Shown in pieces: positions 15,988 through 24,204 of a stretch of 64,000 nucleotides of DNA. This stretch comes from Streptomyces humi. Lineage in GTDB: Bacteria > Actinomycetota > Actinomycetes > Streptomycetales > Streptomycetaceae. The notes below the pieces were generated by a model that did no database searches, was not told the DNA's origin, and saw only the letters and a program-made list of their open reading frames with translations. Where the stretch lies: NCBI RefSeq assembly GCF_001005085.2, contig NZ_LBMU02000100.1, forward strand, positions 1 to 64,000, read 5' to 3'. The number at the start of each line of letters is the position of its first letter. The stretch's first letter is position 1. A program made the position numbers and the translations under genes.

Positions 15988-16097
15988 ACGCACCGAGTCC
16001 CGTGCTGTGTAAACGGCTACAGCGACGACCGGCCGGCTCCGCGACCATCGCAGCCAGGCAGCCGGTGGTCCGGCGGGACAGCTGGGAGGAGAAAGCG

Positions 16098-16952
16098 ATG
16101 GAGGGGGAAGCCGCGTACGGCTTCATCGTCAACGTGGACGCACAGGGCTCGGGTCTGCTGACCGACACCGAGAAACCCGAGATGCGGCGCAGACTCTACG
16201 ACGTCACGGGCACCGCCTTCGAGCGGGCCGGCATCCGCCCGCCCCGGCTCTACCAGGAGGACCGCGGCGACGGCATCCTCGGCGTCCTGGCGCCCGACGT
16301 CCCGCCCGTCCGGGTGGTGGGGGAGTGGATCGAACACCTCCACCAGAACCTGCGGGAGACCAACCAGCACCTCAGGAAGCCGCTGCGGCTGCGCGTGGGC
16401 CTGCACATCGGGCGGGTCACCGCCGACGCCCACGGCCGCTCCGGGCGCGCCGTGGACCTGGCGTGCCGGCTGGCCGACTGCGCCGTCACCAAGGCGGTCC
16501 TCCGGGCCGCGGACGGCGCGCCGCTGGTGGTGGCCGCCTCCGACCGCGTGCACGAGGACTTCATCCTGCCCGGCGGACGCTGGGTGGATCCCGGGCACTA
16601 CCGCCGGCACGACGTGGACCTCAAGGAGGGCCGCACCACCGCCTGGTTCATGGTCCCGGGCCGGTCCGAACCCCCCGAGCCCGAGCCGCGCGCGGAGCGG
16701 GAGCAGGCGCCGGACACGGCGGCGGCCGGGCCGGCCGGACCGCTCCCGCCGCACCCGCCCCGGCCGCCGCAGCCCCAGGCCGAGAAGGCCGCCCCCGCCG
16801 CCGCGGACGACGCGGCCGCCCCCGCCCCCGCCGCGGACGACGCGGCCGCCGGTGACCGTGTCGTCCAGAACATCCACCAGCACGGCACCGGCCGGATCGT
16901 GGTCGGCGGCACCATCGACACCATCAACTTCTCCGACGGCGGTGGCCGGTGA
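16098..16952 (+). CDS. Nucleotidyl-cyclase-like protein with C-terminal amyloid-like motif
   Basis: The 284-aa protein begins with a class III nucleotidyl cyclase-like domain (residues ~5-195). Metal-site aspartates are Asp14 (NVDAQGSG) and Asp58 (RGDGILG). RVGLHIGRV (99-107) and GRAVDLACRL (116-125) follow. In the latter, the usual VN...R reads VD...R (Asp120, Arg124). The position of the purine-selecting Lys before GDG is Glu54. Residues ~200-250 are a Pro/Ala linker. Residues 261-278, QHGTGRIVVGGTIDTINF, match a motif near the N-terminus of the next protein. GGAGG lies 8-9 nt before the ATG, and GTGA overlaps the next gene. A pyrimidine cyclase (PycC-like) role is inferred from the PycTM-like partner. 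Confidence 0.72.
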   Translation: MEGEAAYGFIVNVDAQGSGLLTDTEKPEMRRRLYDVTGTAFERAGIRPPRLYQEDRGDGILGVLAPDVPPVRVVGEWIEHLHQNLRETNQHLRKPLRLRVGLHIGRVTADAHGRSGRAVDLACRLADCAVTKAVLRAADGAPLVVAASDRVHEDFILPGGRWVDPGHYRRHDVDLKEGRTTAWFMVPGRSEPPEPEPRAEREQAPDTAAAGPAGPLPPHPPRPPQPQAEKAAPAAADDAAAPAPAADDAAAGDRVVQNIHQHGTGRIVVGGTIDTINFSDGGGR

Positions 16953-19141
16953 ACGCACAGGGCCCGCAGCCGCCCCAGGGCTCCCCGAAACCACAGCAAC
17001 AGCAGCAGCCGAAGCCGGAACCGGACAAGCCGCAGGGCGCCGAGCCCGCCGCCGCACCCGAGCCGGAGAAGGCCGACGTCATCGGCGGCCCGGCCGCCGA
17101 CCCGCTCGGCGAGGAGGCACTGCCCGGCGCCGCGGCCGCCGCCTCCCGCGTCTACCGCTCGACCGTCAGCCAGTACGGATCCGGCACCCTGGTCAGCTCC
17201 GGCTCCGTCGGCACCATGAACTTCTACGGCCGGCAGACCACGGAACGCGTGCTCGCCGGCCCCCTCCCGGACGACCAGCTGCGCCGGCTCCGCCAGGTCT
17301 TCAAGCAGCCCGCGGAGTACGACGACCACCTCGACCAGCTGAGCACCGGCCGCCTCCTGGTGCTGTTCGGCCAGCCCGGCACCGGCCGCGCCTACACCGC
17401 GCTGTCCCTGCTGGACAGGGTGACCGGCGGCCGCGTCTCCCGGCTCGACCCGCGCACCGACCTGGACAAGCTCGACGACGACCAGATCAGCGGGGGCCAC
17501 GGCTACGCCCTGGAACCAGGCGCCGCACTGCCCGACGAGACGGGCCTCGACCGGCTCTGCCAACTGCTCGGCAGGAAGGACGCCTACGCGGTCCTGCTCG
17601 CCACCCCCGAACCCGGTGACGTGCTCTCCCGCAGCGCCCGCTACTACCGCGTCCACACCCCGGCCGCCCAGACCGCCGTACTCGAAGGCCACCTCGCCCT
17701 CGAACTCGACGGCGCCGGGCCCGACTACGAACGCGCCCGGGCGACCGCCCTGGACCCCGACGTCCTCGCGGCGCGCGGCCTGAACGACCTGCGGCCCGCG
17801 GAGGCGGCGCACTTCGCCACCCTGCTGGCCCAGCACACCCGGGGCAAGCTCAGCCACGACGAACTCATGGACGAATGCCGGAAGTTCGCCGAGAACCAGG
17901 CAGCCGAGTGGTTCGCCGGCGGACTCCGCTCCGAGACCCCGGAGCGGCTGCGGGACGCGGCCTACCGGATCGCCGTCGCCGTCCTCGACGGGGCCTCGCT
18001 CAGCGCCGTCGCCGAGGCCGCCGAGGTGCTCGCCTGGGAACTGGCCGTCACCGTCGACCCCGAGGCCACCCCCGGCCGCCCGCTGTTCAGCGACGGCGTC
18101 GACGCCCGGCTGGTCTCCGCCCGCGCGGTCGCCGAACTGGGCACCGAGGAGGTCGGCACCGAGGAGGTGCCGGTGCGCACCGTGCGGTTCGCCGGCGAGG
18201 CGCTCGCCCCGGCCGTCCTCGGCCACCTGTGGCAGCACCGGCACAACGCGCGCGGACCCGTGCTGCGCTGGCTGGCCGGACTCTGCGAGGACGGCCGGCC
18301 GCAGGTCTGGGTCCGGGCCGCCGTGGCCGCCGGGCACCTGTGCCGCCTCGACCTCTCCCACACCGTCCACGAACTGGTCCAGCCCATGGCCCGGTCCGAG
18401 CGGGCGCCCCGCCGACTGTTCGCCGCGACCGTCCTCGACGTCGCCCTCGGCTCGCCGGAGGTCGGCACCGCCATCCGCGCCCTGGTCGCCTCCTGGGCCC
18501 GGTACGGCGACGAGGAACTGCGCTGGACCGCGGGCGCGGTGCTCGGCCGGGGCCGGGCCACCGGCACCGTCCGCGACTCCCTCGACCTGCTCGGCGGCAT
18601 CGGCGTCCGGGACGAGGGCAAGCTGCGGTCCGCGGCGTCCGTCCAGGTCGCCCACTTCGCCGGCGCCCACCCCGAGGCCCAGACCCTGCGCCGGATCCGC
18701 GCCTGGCTCTCCGACGAACGCCGGCCCCAGCAGGACCTCGGCCTCCAGTCCACCGTCTACCTCGCCGGCCTGCCCGCCAGCGACCTGTGGAACCTGCACG
18801 AGGACCTGGAGGGCCACGGCGACTGGCCGCTGATGCTCGCCCTCGCCGAGGTACGGCCCGCCCTCGCCCCGGAGCTCGCCGGGCTGCTGTGGACGGCGTT
18901 GCAGACCCCTCGGTCGTACGAGGCGGCCGTCGAGACCGTGTCCGACTGGCTGCGCCGCTCGGCCGACCAGCCCTGGGCCGGCCGGCTGGAGCGGTTCCTG
19001 CCGCTCCTCGTGCACGGCCACGACGACCGCAACCGGCTGCTGTCCCTCATCAAGGAACTCACCGAAGACCCCGACCAACCACTGAACGAACAGCAGGTCC
19101 GCCGCCTGTGGGGGGCGGTCCAGGGAGCGAGTACACCATGA
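16949..19141 (+). CDS. P-loop and helical-repeat protein with N-terminal amyloid-like motif
   Basis: The 730-aa protein starts with a disordered Pro/Gln-rich region (residues 1-65). The motif QYGSGTLVSSGSVGTMNF (75-92) then repeats the pattern at the end of the preceding protein. A degenerate P-loop, GQPGTGRAYT (141-150), has Arg for Lys and Ala for Ser/Thr; no clear Walker B is visible. From ~residue 225 to the end the sequence is continuously helical with HEAT/armadillo-like spacing (for example PQVWVRAAVAAGHLCRLDLS). It is coupled to both neighbours by GTGA and ATGA overlaps. It may be a sensor/scaffold of NLR-like design that recruits the cyclase through the shared motif. No family name recognised. 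Confidence 0.65.
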   Translation: MNAQGPQPPQGSPKPQQQQQPKPEPDKPQGAEPAAAPEPEKADVIGGPAADPLGEEALPGAAAAASRVYRSTVSQYGSGTLVSSGSVGTMNFYGRQTTERVLAGPLPDDQLRRLRQVFKQPAEYDDHLDQLSTGRLLVLFGQPGTGRAYTALSLLDRVTGGRVSRLDPRTDLDKLDDDQISGGHGYALEPGAALPDETGLDRLCQLLGRKDAYAVLLATPEPGDVLSRSARYYRVHTPAAQTAVLEGHLALELDGAGPDYERARATALDPDVLAARGLNDLRPAEAAHFATLLAQHTRGKLSHDELMDECRKFAENQAAEWFAGGLRSETPERLRDAAYRIAVAVLDGASLSAVAEAAEVLAWELAVTVDPEATPGRPLFSDGVDARLVSARAVAELGTEEVGTEEVPVRTVRFAGEALAPAVLGHLWQHRHNARGPVLRWLAGLCEDGRPQVWVRAAVAAGHLCRLDLSHTVHELVQPMARSERAPRRLFAATVLDVALGSPEVGTAIRALVASWARYGDEELRWTAGAVLGRGRATGTVRDSLDLLGGIGVRDEGKLRSAASVQVAHFAGAHPEAQTLRRIRAWLSDERRPQQDLGLQSTVYLAGLPASDLWNLHEDLEGHGDWPLMLALAEVRPALAPELAGLLWTALQTPRSYEAAVETVSDWLRRSADQPWAGRLERFLPLLVHGHDDRNRLLSLIKELTEDPDQPLNEQQVRRLWGAVQGASTP

Positions 19142-20214
19142 CGTACAACCAGTGGCCGCCGCAGGACCAGGAGTTCGTCCTCCCGCACGACCTCAGAGGC
19201 CCCTTCGTCCGCGAGTTCGCCCCGCAGGCCGCCTACCGGCACCGCAACAGCCAGGTGGCGTCGGTGCTGTACTACAAGAACGGCGGGCACAGCGTCATCA
19301 CGGTGCGCGGCGCCGAGCACTTCAACAAGCCGCTGATGGGCAAGCCCACCTCGGTGTGCTGGATCGCCCGCGGCCAGCACCAGGTCTCCTTCCAGCTGGA
19401 GCTGCCCACCTACGGCGACCGGTCCCGGTTCCGGGCGGGCGCGGACGTCAACTGGGAGGTGCACGACTTCTACCTCGCCGCCGAGAAGCGCGTGGTCGAC
19501 GTGGAGCGCATGCTGCGCCCCTCGCTGGAGGCACGGCTGCGCGGACTCAGCCGCCGCTACAGCCTGGACTCGGCCCAGCAGGTCGACGAGGCCATCCAGG
19601 ACGAGCTGGCCAGCGGCCGGTGGGGCGACTTCGGCGCCGAACTCGGCCTCGCCACGCAGGTGTTCGTCCGCATCGACCTCGGCCAGGCGGCCGCCGACCA
19701 CCAGGCCCAGATGGTCGCGGTGGAGAAGGGCTCCATGGTCCAGGAGGCCATCGACACCGTCAACAAGGCGCGGATCGCGGCCAACATCGACGACGCGCAG
19801 AAGCTGATCGGCGCGGGCGAGACCGCCCAGTACGCCCACATGATGGCCGCCGACCCGAGCCGTGCCCACGAGATCCTCGGCGTGCTCCAGCAGCAGGCCC
19901 GCGAACAGCGCAAGGGCGCCCTGGACTACCTCACCAACCTGATCAACCAGGGCGTGGTGCAGCGCCACCAGATCGACGACCAGGTGCAGGCCCTGATCGA
20001 GTACAGCCGTACGGTCTCCACCGGTGTCTTCCCGAACGGCATCCCGCAGGCCCCGACCTCGCTGCCGATACCGCCGATGCCGCCGGCGCCCCCGCTGCTC
20101 CCGGCCGACGCGCCGCCGCCGATCCCGCCGGCCCCGCCGGTCTCCCCGACGGACGCCGTCCCCGGAGAGGGGACGGGGGTGGAGGACGACTCCAGCCCCG
20201 AGGCGCGCCGATGA
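19138..20214 (+). CDS. SPFH/band-7 domain protein
   Basis: The 358-aa protein has an SPFH-like core (about residues 35-200: VASVLYYKNGGHSVITVRGAEHF, CWIARGQHQVSFQLELPT and WEVHDFYLAAEKRVVDVERML). A helical segment follows that could oligomerise (residues ~205-300). The C-terminus is a long Pro/Ala tail (PPMPPAPP and similar). There is no N-terminal membrane helix, so membrane association would be peripheral or through partners. It overlaps the genes before and after by ATGA. SPFH proteins make membrane-linked rings; here it may position the downstream membrane effector. The exact role is unknown. Confidence 0.7.
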   Translation: MTYNQWPPQDQEFVLPHDLRGPFVREFAPQAAYRHRNSQVASVLYYKNGGHSVITVRGAEHFNKPLMGKPTSVCWIARGQHQVSFQLELPTYGDRSRFRAGADVNWEVHDFYLAAEKRVVDVERMLRPSLEARLRGLSRRYSLDSAQQVDEAIQDELASGRWGDFGAELGLATQVFVRIDLGQAAADHQAQMVAVEKGSMVQEAIDTVNKARIAANIDDAQKLIGAGETAQYAHMMAADPSRAHEILGVLQQQAREQRKGALDYLTNLINQGVVQRHQIDDQVQALIEYSRTVSTGVFPNGIPQAPTSLPIPPMPPAPPLLPADAPPPIPPAPPVSPTDAVPGEGTGVEDDSSPEARR

Positions 20215-20705
20215 ACCCGGGCGACCCCGCCGACGCCGCCGCGCACTATGTCGCCGAACGGCTGCTGCTGACCGTGCGCGAGGACCTGGGCAGGGCGGAC
20301 GTGAAGGCGTCCGTCCTGCTCTCGGGAGCCGTCGCGGTACCGGCGCTGGTGCTCGGCAGAGGGGCACCGGCCGGCGCCTCCGGCCTCGCCCTGGTCTGCC
20401 TCGCGGCGGGCGGGGCGCTCTGGGCGGCCGGCACGCTGCTGCTGCTCGCGGTGATCGTGCCCCGCACCCGCACGGTCCGCTCGGCACCCGGCCCGACCTT
20501 CTACGCCGACGCGCTGGGCGGTGTCGACCGGGAGGTGCTGCGCGGGGCCGCCGCGGAGGCGGGGGCGGACCGGGTGGGCTGGCTGCTCACCCAGTTCCAG
20601 GACGTCAGCGTGATCCTCTCGGCGAAGTACCGGTGGCTGCGCCGCTCGATGGCCCTGCTGGCGGCCGGCCTGCTGCTGGCGGCGGTGCCGCTGGCGGCGG
20701 CGTGA
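20211..20705 (+). CDS. PycTM-like (DUF5706/Pycsar effector) membrane protein
   Basis: The 164-aa protein has an N-terminal helix VREDLGRADVKASVLLSG carrying the D-x-K-A signature of Pycsar effectors, leading into a first membrane segment. A second segment is ALVCLAAGGALWAAGTLLLLA, followed by a cytoplasmic stretch and ILSAKYRWLRRSMALLAAGL as the final segment. This arrangement matches my recollection of the PycTM/DUF5706 family, in which cyclic CMP or UMP triggers membrane disruption. It is the last gene of the four-gene operon, overlapping the SPFH gene by ATGA and ending 18 bp from the convergent nfo gene. Family call is by eye. Confidence 0.75.
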   Translation: MNPGDPADAAAHYVAERLLLTVREDLGRADVKASVLLSGAVAVPALVLGRGAPAGASGLALVCLAAGGALWAAGTLLLLAVIVPRTRTVRSAPGPTFYADALGGVDREVLRGAAAEAGADRVGWLLTQFQDVSVILSAKYRWLRRSMALLAAGLLLAAVPLAAA

Positions 20706-20723
20706 GCCCCGGCCCGCCGGACG

Positions 20724-21626
20724 TCAGCCGTCGCGGAGCCGCTTGAGGCGCTCCACGTCGGCCGCGTGCCCCTCCTTGCCGCCGGGCGTCTCGATGATCA
20801 GCGGTACGCCCGCGGTCGCCGGGTGGGTCATCAGGGCGCGGAAGGGGTCCTCGCCGATGTGCCCGGCGCCGATGTTCTCGTGCCGGTCCTTGTGGGCGCC
20901 GACGACGTCCTTGGAGTCGTTGGCGTGGACCAGCTTCAGCCGTCCCTCGCCGACGGTGTCCACCAGCAGGTCCAGCGTCTGATGCATGCCGCTCGGCCCG
21001 GTCAGGTCGTGCCCGGCGGCGAAGACGTGACAGGTGTCCAGGCAGACGCCCAGCTTCGGATGGGCGTCCAGCGCCTCGAAGTACGGCCCGAAGTCCCAGG
21101 TCCGGGAACACAGGGAGGCACCCTGGCCGGCGGTGGACTCCAGGAGCAGGAACGGGTCGTCGTCCGCGGTCAGTTCGTCGAGCAGCGGCAGCAGGTGCGC
21201 CCGTACCTGCTTCAGTGCCACGTCCCGGGCCCGCCCGCCGGTCGCGCTCCCGGTGTGCACGACCACCCCGAGCGCGCCGATCTCCCGGCCGCGGCGCAGC
21301 GAGTGCCGCAGCGACTCCACTGACCTCTCCACCGTCGCCTCGGTGCCCGAGCCGAAGTTGATCAGGTAGGGAGCGTGCACGTACGCCGGCACCGAATCCT
21401 CCGCACAGGCCGCGCGGAACGCCTCGTCCTGCCGGGGGTCGCCCGTCGGGGTCGCCCAGCCGCGCGGGTTGGCGACGAAGACCTGCACGGTCTCCGCCTT
21501 CAGTTCACGGGCGTAGGACAGCCCCACGGAGTGCAGGCCGCCGGCGACGGGCACATGACCGCCGACGGGGTTGCGGGCGGGGCCGGACGGCGGGTTCTCG
21601 GCGGGACGGGACTGCTGGTTCTTCAC
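20724..21626 (-). CDS. nfo: Deoxyribonuclease IV (AP endonuclease Nfo)
   Basis: This 300-aa zinc TIM-barrel endonuclease cleaves 5' of abasic sites in base excision repair. Metal and active-site motifs are seen in order: VHAPYLIN, VVVHTGSATG, LLLESTAGQG, GVCLDTCHVFAAGHD, KLVHANDSKDVVGAHKDRHE and IIETPGGKEG. The GTG at 21626 starts MKNQQSRP, giving a ~25-residue Pro-rich extension before the barrel. It lies 34 nt after the PASTA kinase gene in the same direction, so co-transcription is likely. Confidence 0.93.
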   Translation of the reverse strand: MKNQQSRPAENPPSGPARNPVGGHVPVAGGLHSVGLSYARELKAETVQVFVANPRGWATPTGDPRQDEAFRAACAEDSVPAYVHAPYLINFGSGTEATVERSVESLRHSLRRGREIGALGVVVHTGSATGGRARDVALKQVRAHLLPLLDELTADDDPFLLLESTAGQGASLCSRTWDFGPYFEALDAHPKLGVCLDTCHVFAAGHDLTGPSGMHQTLDLLVDTVGEGRLKLVHANDSKDVVGAHKDRHENIGAGHIGEDPFRALMTHPATAGVPLIIETPGGKEGHAADVERLKRLRDG

Positions 21627-21660
21627 CCGTCCAGGGTGGCACGGCGGCGCCCGGCTCCCG

Positions 21661-23580
21661 TCACCGGATGGTGATGGTGATCGTCGACCCCTTGGGCGCC
21701 TGCTCACCGGCGTCCACCGACTGCTTCTTCACGGTGTCGCCGAACAGCCCGAGCAGCCCGCGGTCCTCCTTGACCTCGAAGCCCGACTGCGCCAGCAGCT
21801 TCTCCGCGTCCTCGACGGAGGCTCCGACCACGTTCGGCACCTCGACCATCTCCGGGCCCTTGGACAGCGTCAGCGTCACCGTGTCGCCCTCCGCGACCTG
21901 GGCGTCGCCCGCCGGGCTCTGCCTGGCGACCTGTCCCTGGTCGTACTCGGAGTTGACCTCGGTCGCGGAGACCGTGACCTTCAGTCCGGCCTCCTGGAGC
22001 TCCTGGCGGGCGTCGTCCAGGTCGTCGCCGGTGACGTCCGGGACGTCGACCGGGGAGCCCTTGCTGACGACGAGCGCGATCGCCGTCCCGGCGTGCCGCT
22101 TGCTCCCGGCGCCGGGATCCGTGCTGATCACCGACCCCTTGGGCACGTCGTCGCTGAACTCCCGCGTCACCATGCCGGCCGCCAGCCCGTCGGCCCTCAG
22201 CAGCGCTCTGGCCCCGGCCAGCGTCCGTCCCTGCACGTCCGGCACGTTCACCGTCTCGGGGCCGTCGGAGATCGTGAGCGTCACCGAGTCGTTGCTGCGG
22301 ATCCGCCGGCCGGCCGCCGGGTCGGTGCTGATCACCGTGCCCCGCTTCACCGTGTCGCTGTAGGCGTGCTCGACCGCCTTGACGTCGAGCCCGGCGTCCT
22401 TCAGCCGTGCGGTGGCCTGCGCCTCGGTCTTCGACAGCAGCGGGGGCACCTTGGTGAACTGACCGGAGTTGATGTACCAGACGCCGGCGCCGACACCGAG
22501 GACGAGCAGTACGGCGACGACCAGCGCGATCGGTCCGCGCCGTGAGCGACGGCCCCCGCGCCGCCGCTCCGGCACCGGCTCCGCCTCGAACCGGCTGGTC
22601 CGCAGCACGCCGTCGTCCTCGTTGACCGGCAGGGGACGGGGCACGTCCAGCGACCGGGGTATGACACTGGTCCGGTCGTAGGCGATGTCGTGGCCGTCCG
22701 CCAGCGCCTGCGGCGGTACGGCGTCCAGCTGCGCGTCGGTGAGCGCGGCCCGGGTCCGGCGCGCCAGGGCGAGCATCGCGACCGCGTCCTGCGGCCGGAC
22801 CCCGGGGTCGCGGGCGGTCCCGAGGGCGGTCAGCTCGTCCAGCGCGGGCGCGAGACCCGGCACGGCGGCGGACGGGCGCGGCACGTCCTCGTGGAGGTGC
22901 TTGTAGAGGACCACCGCGGGCGAGTCCCCGTCGTGCGGTTTCTCCCCGGTGAGCATCTCGTAGAGCACCACACCGCACGCGTACACGTCGACGCGCGGAT
23001 CGGCGGACCCGTTCTCGACCTGCTCGGGCGCGAGGTAGGCCACGGTCCCGAGCACGGCCCCCGTGGTGCTGGTGACGGAGCCCACGGAGCGCACGAGTCC
23101 GAAGTCGGCGACCTTGACCCGGCCGTCGTCCCCTATCAGCACGTTCTCGGGCTTCATGTCCCGGTGCACGAACCCGGCGCGGTGCGCGGCGCCCAGCGCG
23201 GCCAGCACCGGCTCCAGGATGTCCAGCGCGGCCCGCGGCTGAAGCGCGCCGCGTTCGCGCAGCACGTCCCGCAGGGTGCAGCCGGCGATGTACTCCATGG
23301 CGAGGTACACGTACGTGCCGTCGGTGCCCTGGTCGAAGACCTGCACCACGTTCGGGTGGGCCAGCCGGGCGACCGACTTGGCCTCGCGGATGAACCGCTC
23401 GACGAACGAGCCGTCGGCAGCGAGGCCCGGGTGCATCACTTTCAGCGCGAGCACGCGGTCCAGCCGGACGTCCAGGGCCCGGTAGACCGTGGCCATGCCG
23501 CCGACGGCGATCCGCGCGTCGACGCGGTACCGGCCGTCGAGCACCTGCCCGACAAGAGGGTCCTGAAGGGTCGTATCCAC
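21661..23580 (-). CDS. PASTA-domain Ser/Thr protein kinase (PknB/PknL type)
   Basis: The 639-aa kinase has a cytosolic catalytic domain (residues ~15-275) with the glycine loop IAVGGMATVYRA, Lys in VLALKVMHP, HRDMKPENVL, ADFGLVR and APEQVENG. One membrane helix, GPIALVVAVLLVLGVGAGVW, follows near residue 365. Four extracellular PASTA repeats (starting VPPLLSKTEAQ, NVPDVQGRTL, DVPDVTGDDL, EVPNVVGASV) probably sense peptidoglycan fragments. The GTG at 23580 is preceded by a TACACT box only 6 nt away, suggesting a leaderless mRNA. Its location with DAHP synthase, an Rv2175c homologue and dcw parallels mycobacterial pknL. Confidence 0.93.
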   Translation of the reverse strand: MDTTLQDPLVGQVLDGRYRVDARIAVGGMATVYRALDVRLDRVLALKVMHPGLAADGSFVERFIREAKSVARLAHPNVVQVFDQGTDGTYVYLAMEYIAGCTLRDVLRERGALQPRAALDILEPVLAALGAAHRAGFVHRDMKPENVLIGDDGRVKVADFGLVRSVGSVTSTTGAVLGTVAYLAPEQVENGSADPRVDVYACGVVLYEMLTGEKPHDGDSPAVVLYKHLHEDVPRPSAAVPGLAPALDELTALGTARDPGVRPQDAVAMLALARRTRAALTDAQLDAVPPQALADGHDIAYDRTSVIPRSLDVPRPLPVNEDDGVLRTSRFEAEPVPERRRGGRRSRRGPIALVVAVLLVLGVGAGVWYINSGQFTKVPPLLSKTEAQATARLKDAGLDVKAVEHAYSDTVKRGTVISTDPAAGRRIRSNDSVTLTISDGPETVNVPDVQGRTLAGARALLRADGLAAGMVTREFSDDVPKGSVISTDPGAGSKRHAGTAIALVVSKGSPVDVPDVTGDDLDDARQELQEAGLKVTVSATEVNSEYDQGQVARQSPAGDAQVAEGDTVTLTLSKGPEMVEVPNVVGASVEDAEKLLAQSGFEVKEDRGLLGLFGDTVKKQSVDAGEQAPKGSTITITIR

Positions 23581-23586
23581 CCGGCG

Positions 23587-23592
23587 AGTGTA
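23587..23592 (-). promoter_or_regulatory. -10 element for a leaderless PASTA kinase transcript
   Basis: On the minus strand TACACT lies 6 nt before the GTG at 23580, which would put the transcription start at or next to the start codon. No ribosome site is present between. This is inferred from spacing only. Confidence 0.5.
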
Positions 23593-23683
23593 CGAGCCCG
23601 CACCACGGGCCCCACCGCTGAGACCGCTTTCGCCCATGGACTGAAGCGGAGCTGTGACGGTCGTCATACCGACCGAACAAAAC

Positions 23684-23711
23684 AGTAGCCATGTACATAG
23701 TAGCCATGTAC
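23684..23711. promoter_or_regulatory. MarR-type operator, repeated AGTAGCCATGTAC
   Basis: AGTAGCCATGTAC occurs twice in direct orientation (23684-23696 and 23699-23711, 15-bp period). The segment also contains GTACAT/ATGTAC as an inverted repeat and the palindrome ATGTACAT (23691-23698). It lies 11 nt upstream of the MarR gene, so autoregulation is likely. Confidence 0.65.
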
Positions 23712-23721
23712 TGTATTTCTC

Positions 23722-24204
23722 GTGAGTACAGCAGCGGAGAACGCGACGGCCGGATTCCTGGTCTGGCGCCTGTCGATGAAGTGGCGGGTGGCCGTCGACC
23801 GGGCGGTCGCACCGCTGGGCCTGACCCATGCCCAGTACGCGCTGGTCGCGTCGTTGTACGGCATGGCGCGCACCGGGGAGCGGCCCAGTCAGCGCGGCCT
23901 CGCCGACCACACCGGGCTCGAACCGCTGTACGTCTCGAAACTCGCCCGCGCCCTGGAAACCGCCGGGCTCGTCACCCGCACCCGCGACCCCGGCGACCCG
24001 CGGGCCATGCGGCTGACGCTGACCGAGCAGGGCCGCGAGGTCACCGGGCGGGCGATCACGGTCGTCCAAGGCCTCCTGGACCAGCTGCTGGAGCCGCTCG
24101 GGGGACAGGACTCCCCGCGCGCGCACCAGTTCACCCGGGAGCTCGTCGCCCTGCTCGACGCACCTCTTGATCCGCACGCCGAGAACGAGAAGGAGCAGCC
24201 ATGA
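23722..24204 (+). CDS. MarR-family transcription regulator
   Basis: The 160-aa winged-helix regulator has helices around LGLTHAQYALVASLYGMA, a recognition helix in HTGLEPLYVSKLARALETAG and the wing RDPGDPRAMRLTLTEQGREV. Dimer helices lie at both ends. The GTG at 23722 sits just downstream of a repeated operator. A TACTGT box at 23709-23714 suggests a leaderless transcript. It overlaps the next regulator-like gene by ATGA. The ligand is unknown. Confidence 0.87.
   Translation: MSTAAENATAGFLVWRLSMKWRVAVDRAVAPLGLTHAQYALVASLYGMARTGERPSQRGLADHTGLEPLYVSKLARALETAGLVTRTRDPGDPRAMRLTLTEQGREVTGRAITVVQGLLDQLLEPLGGQDSPRAHQFTRELVALLDAPLDPHAENEKEQP

Noticed and set aside
16098..20705. Recent horizontal island with foreign composition
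   Set aside because: GC content and codon use look like the flanks, with no integrase, tRNA or direct-repeat boundary, so a recent foreign origin is not supported even though the genes are accessory in type.
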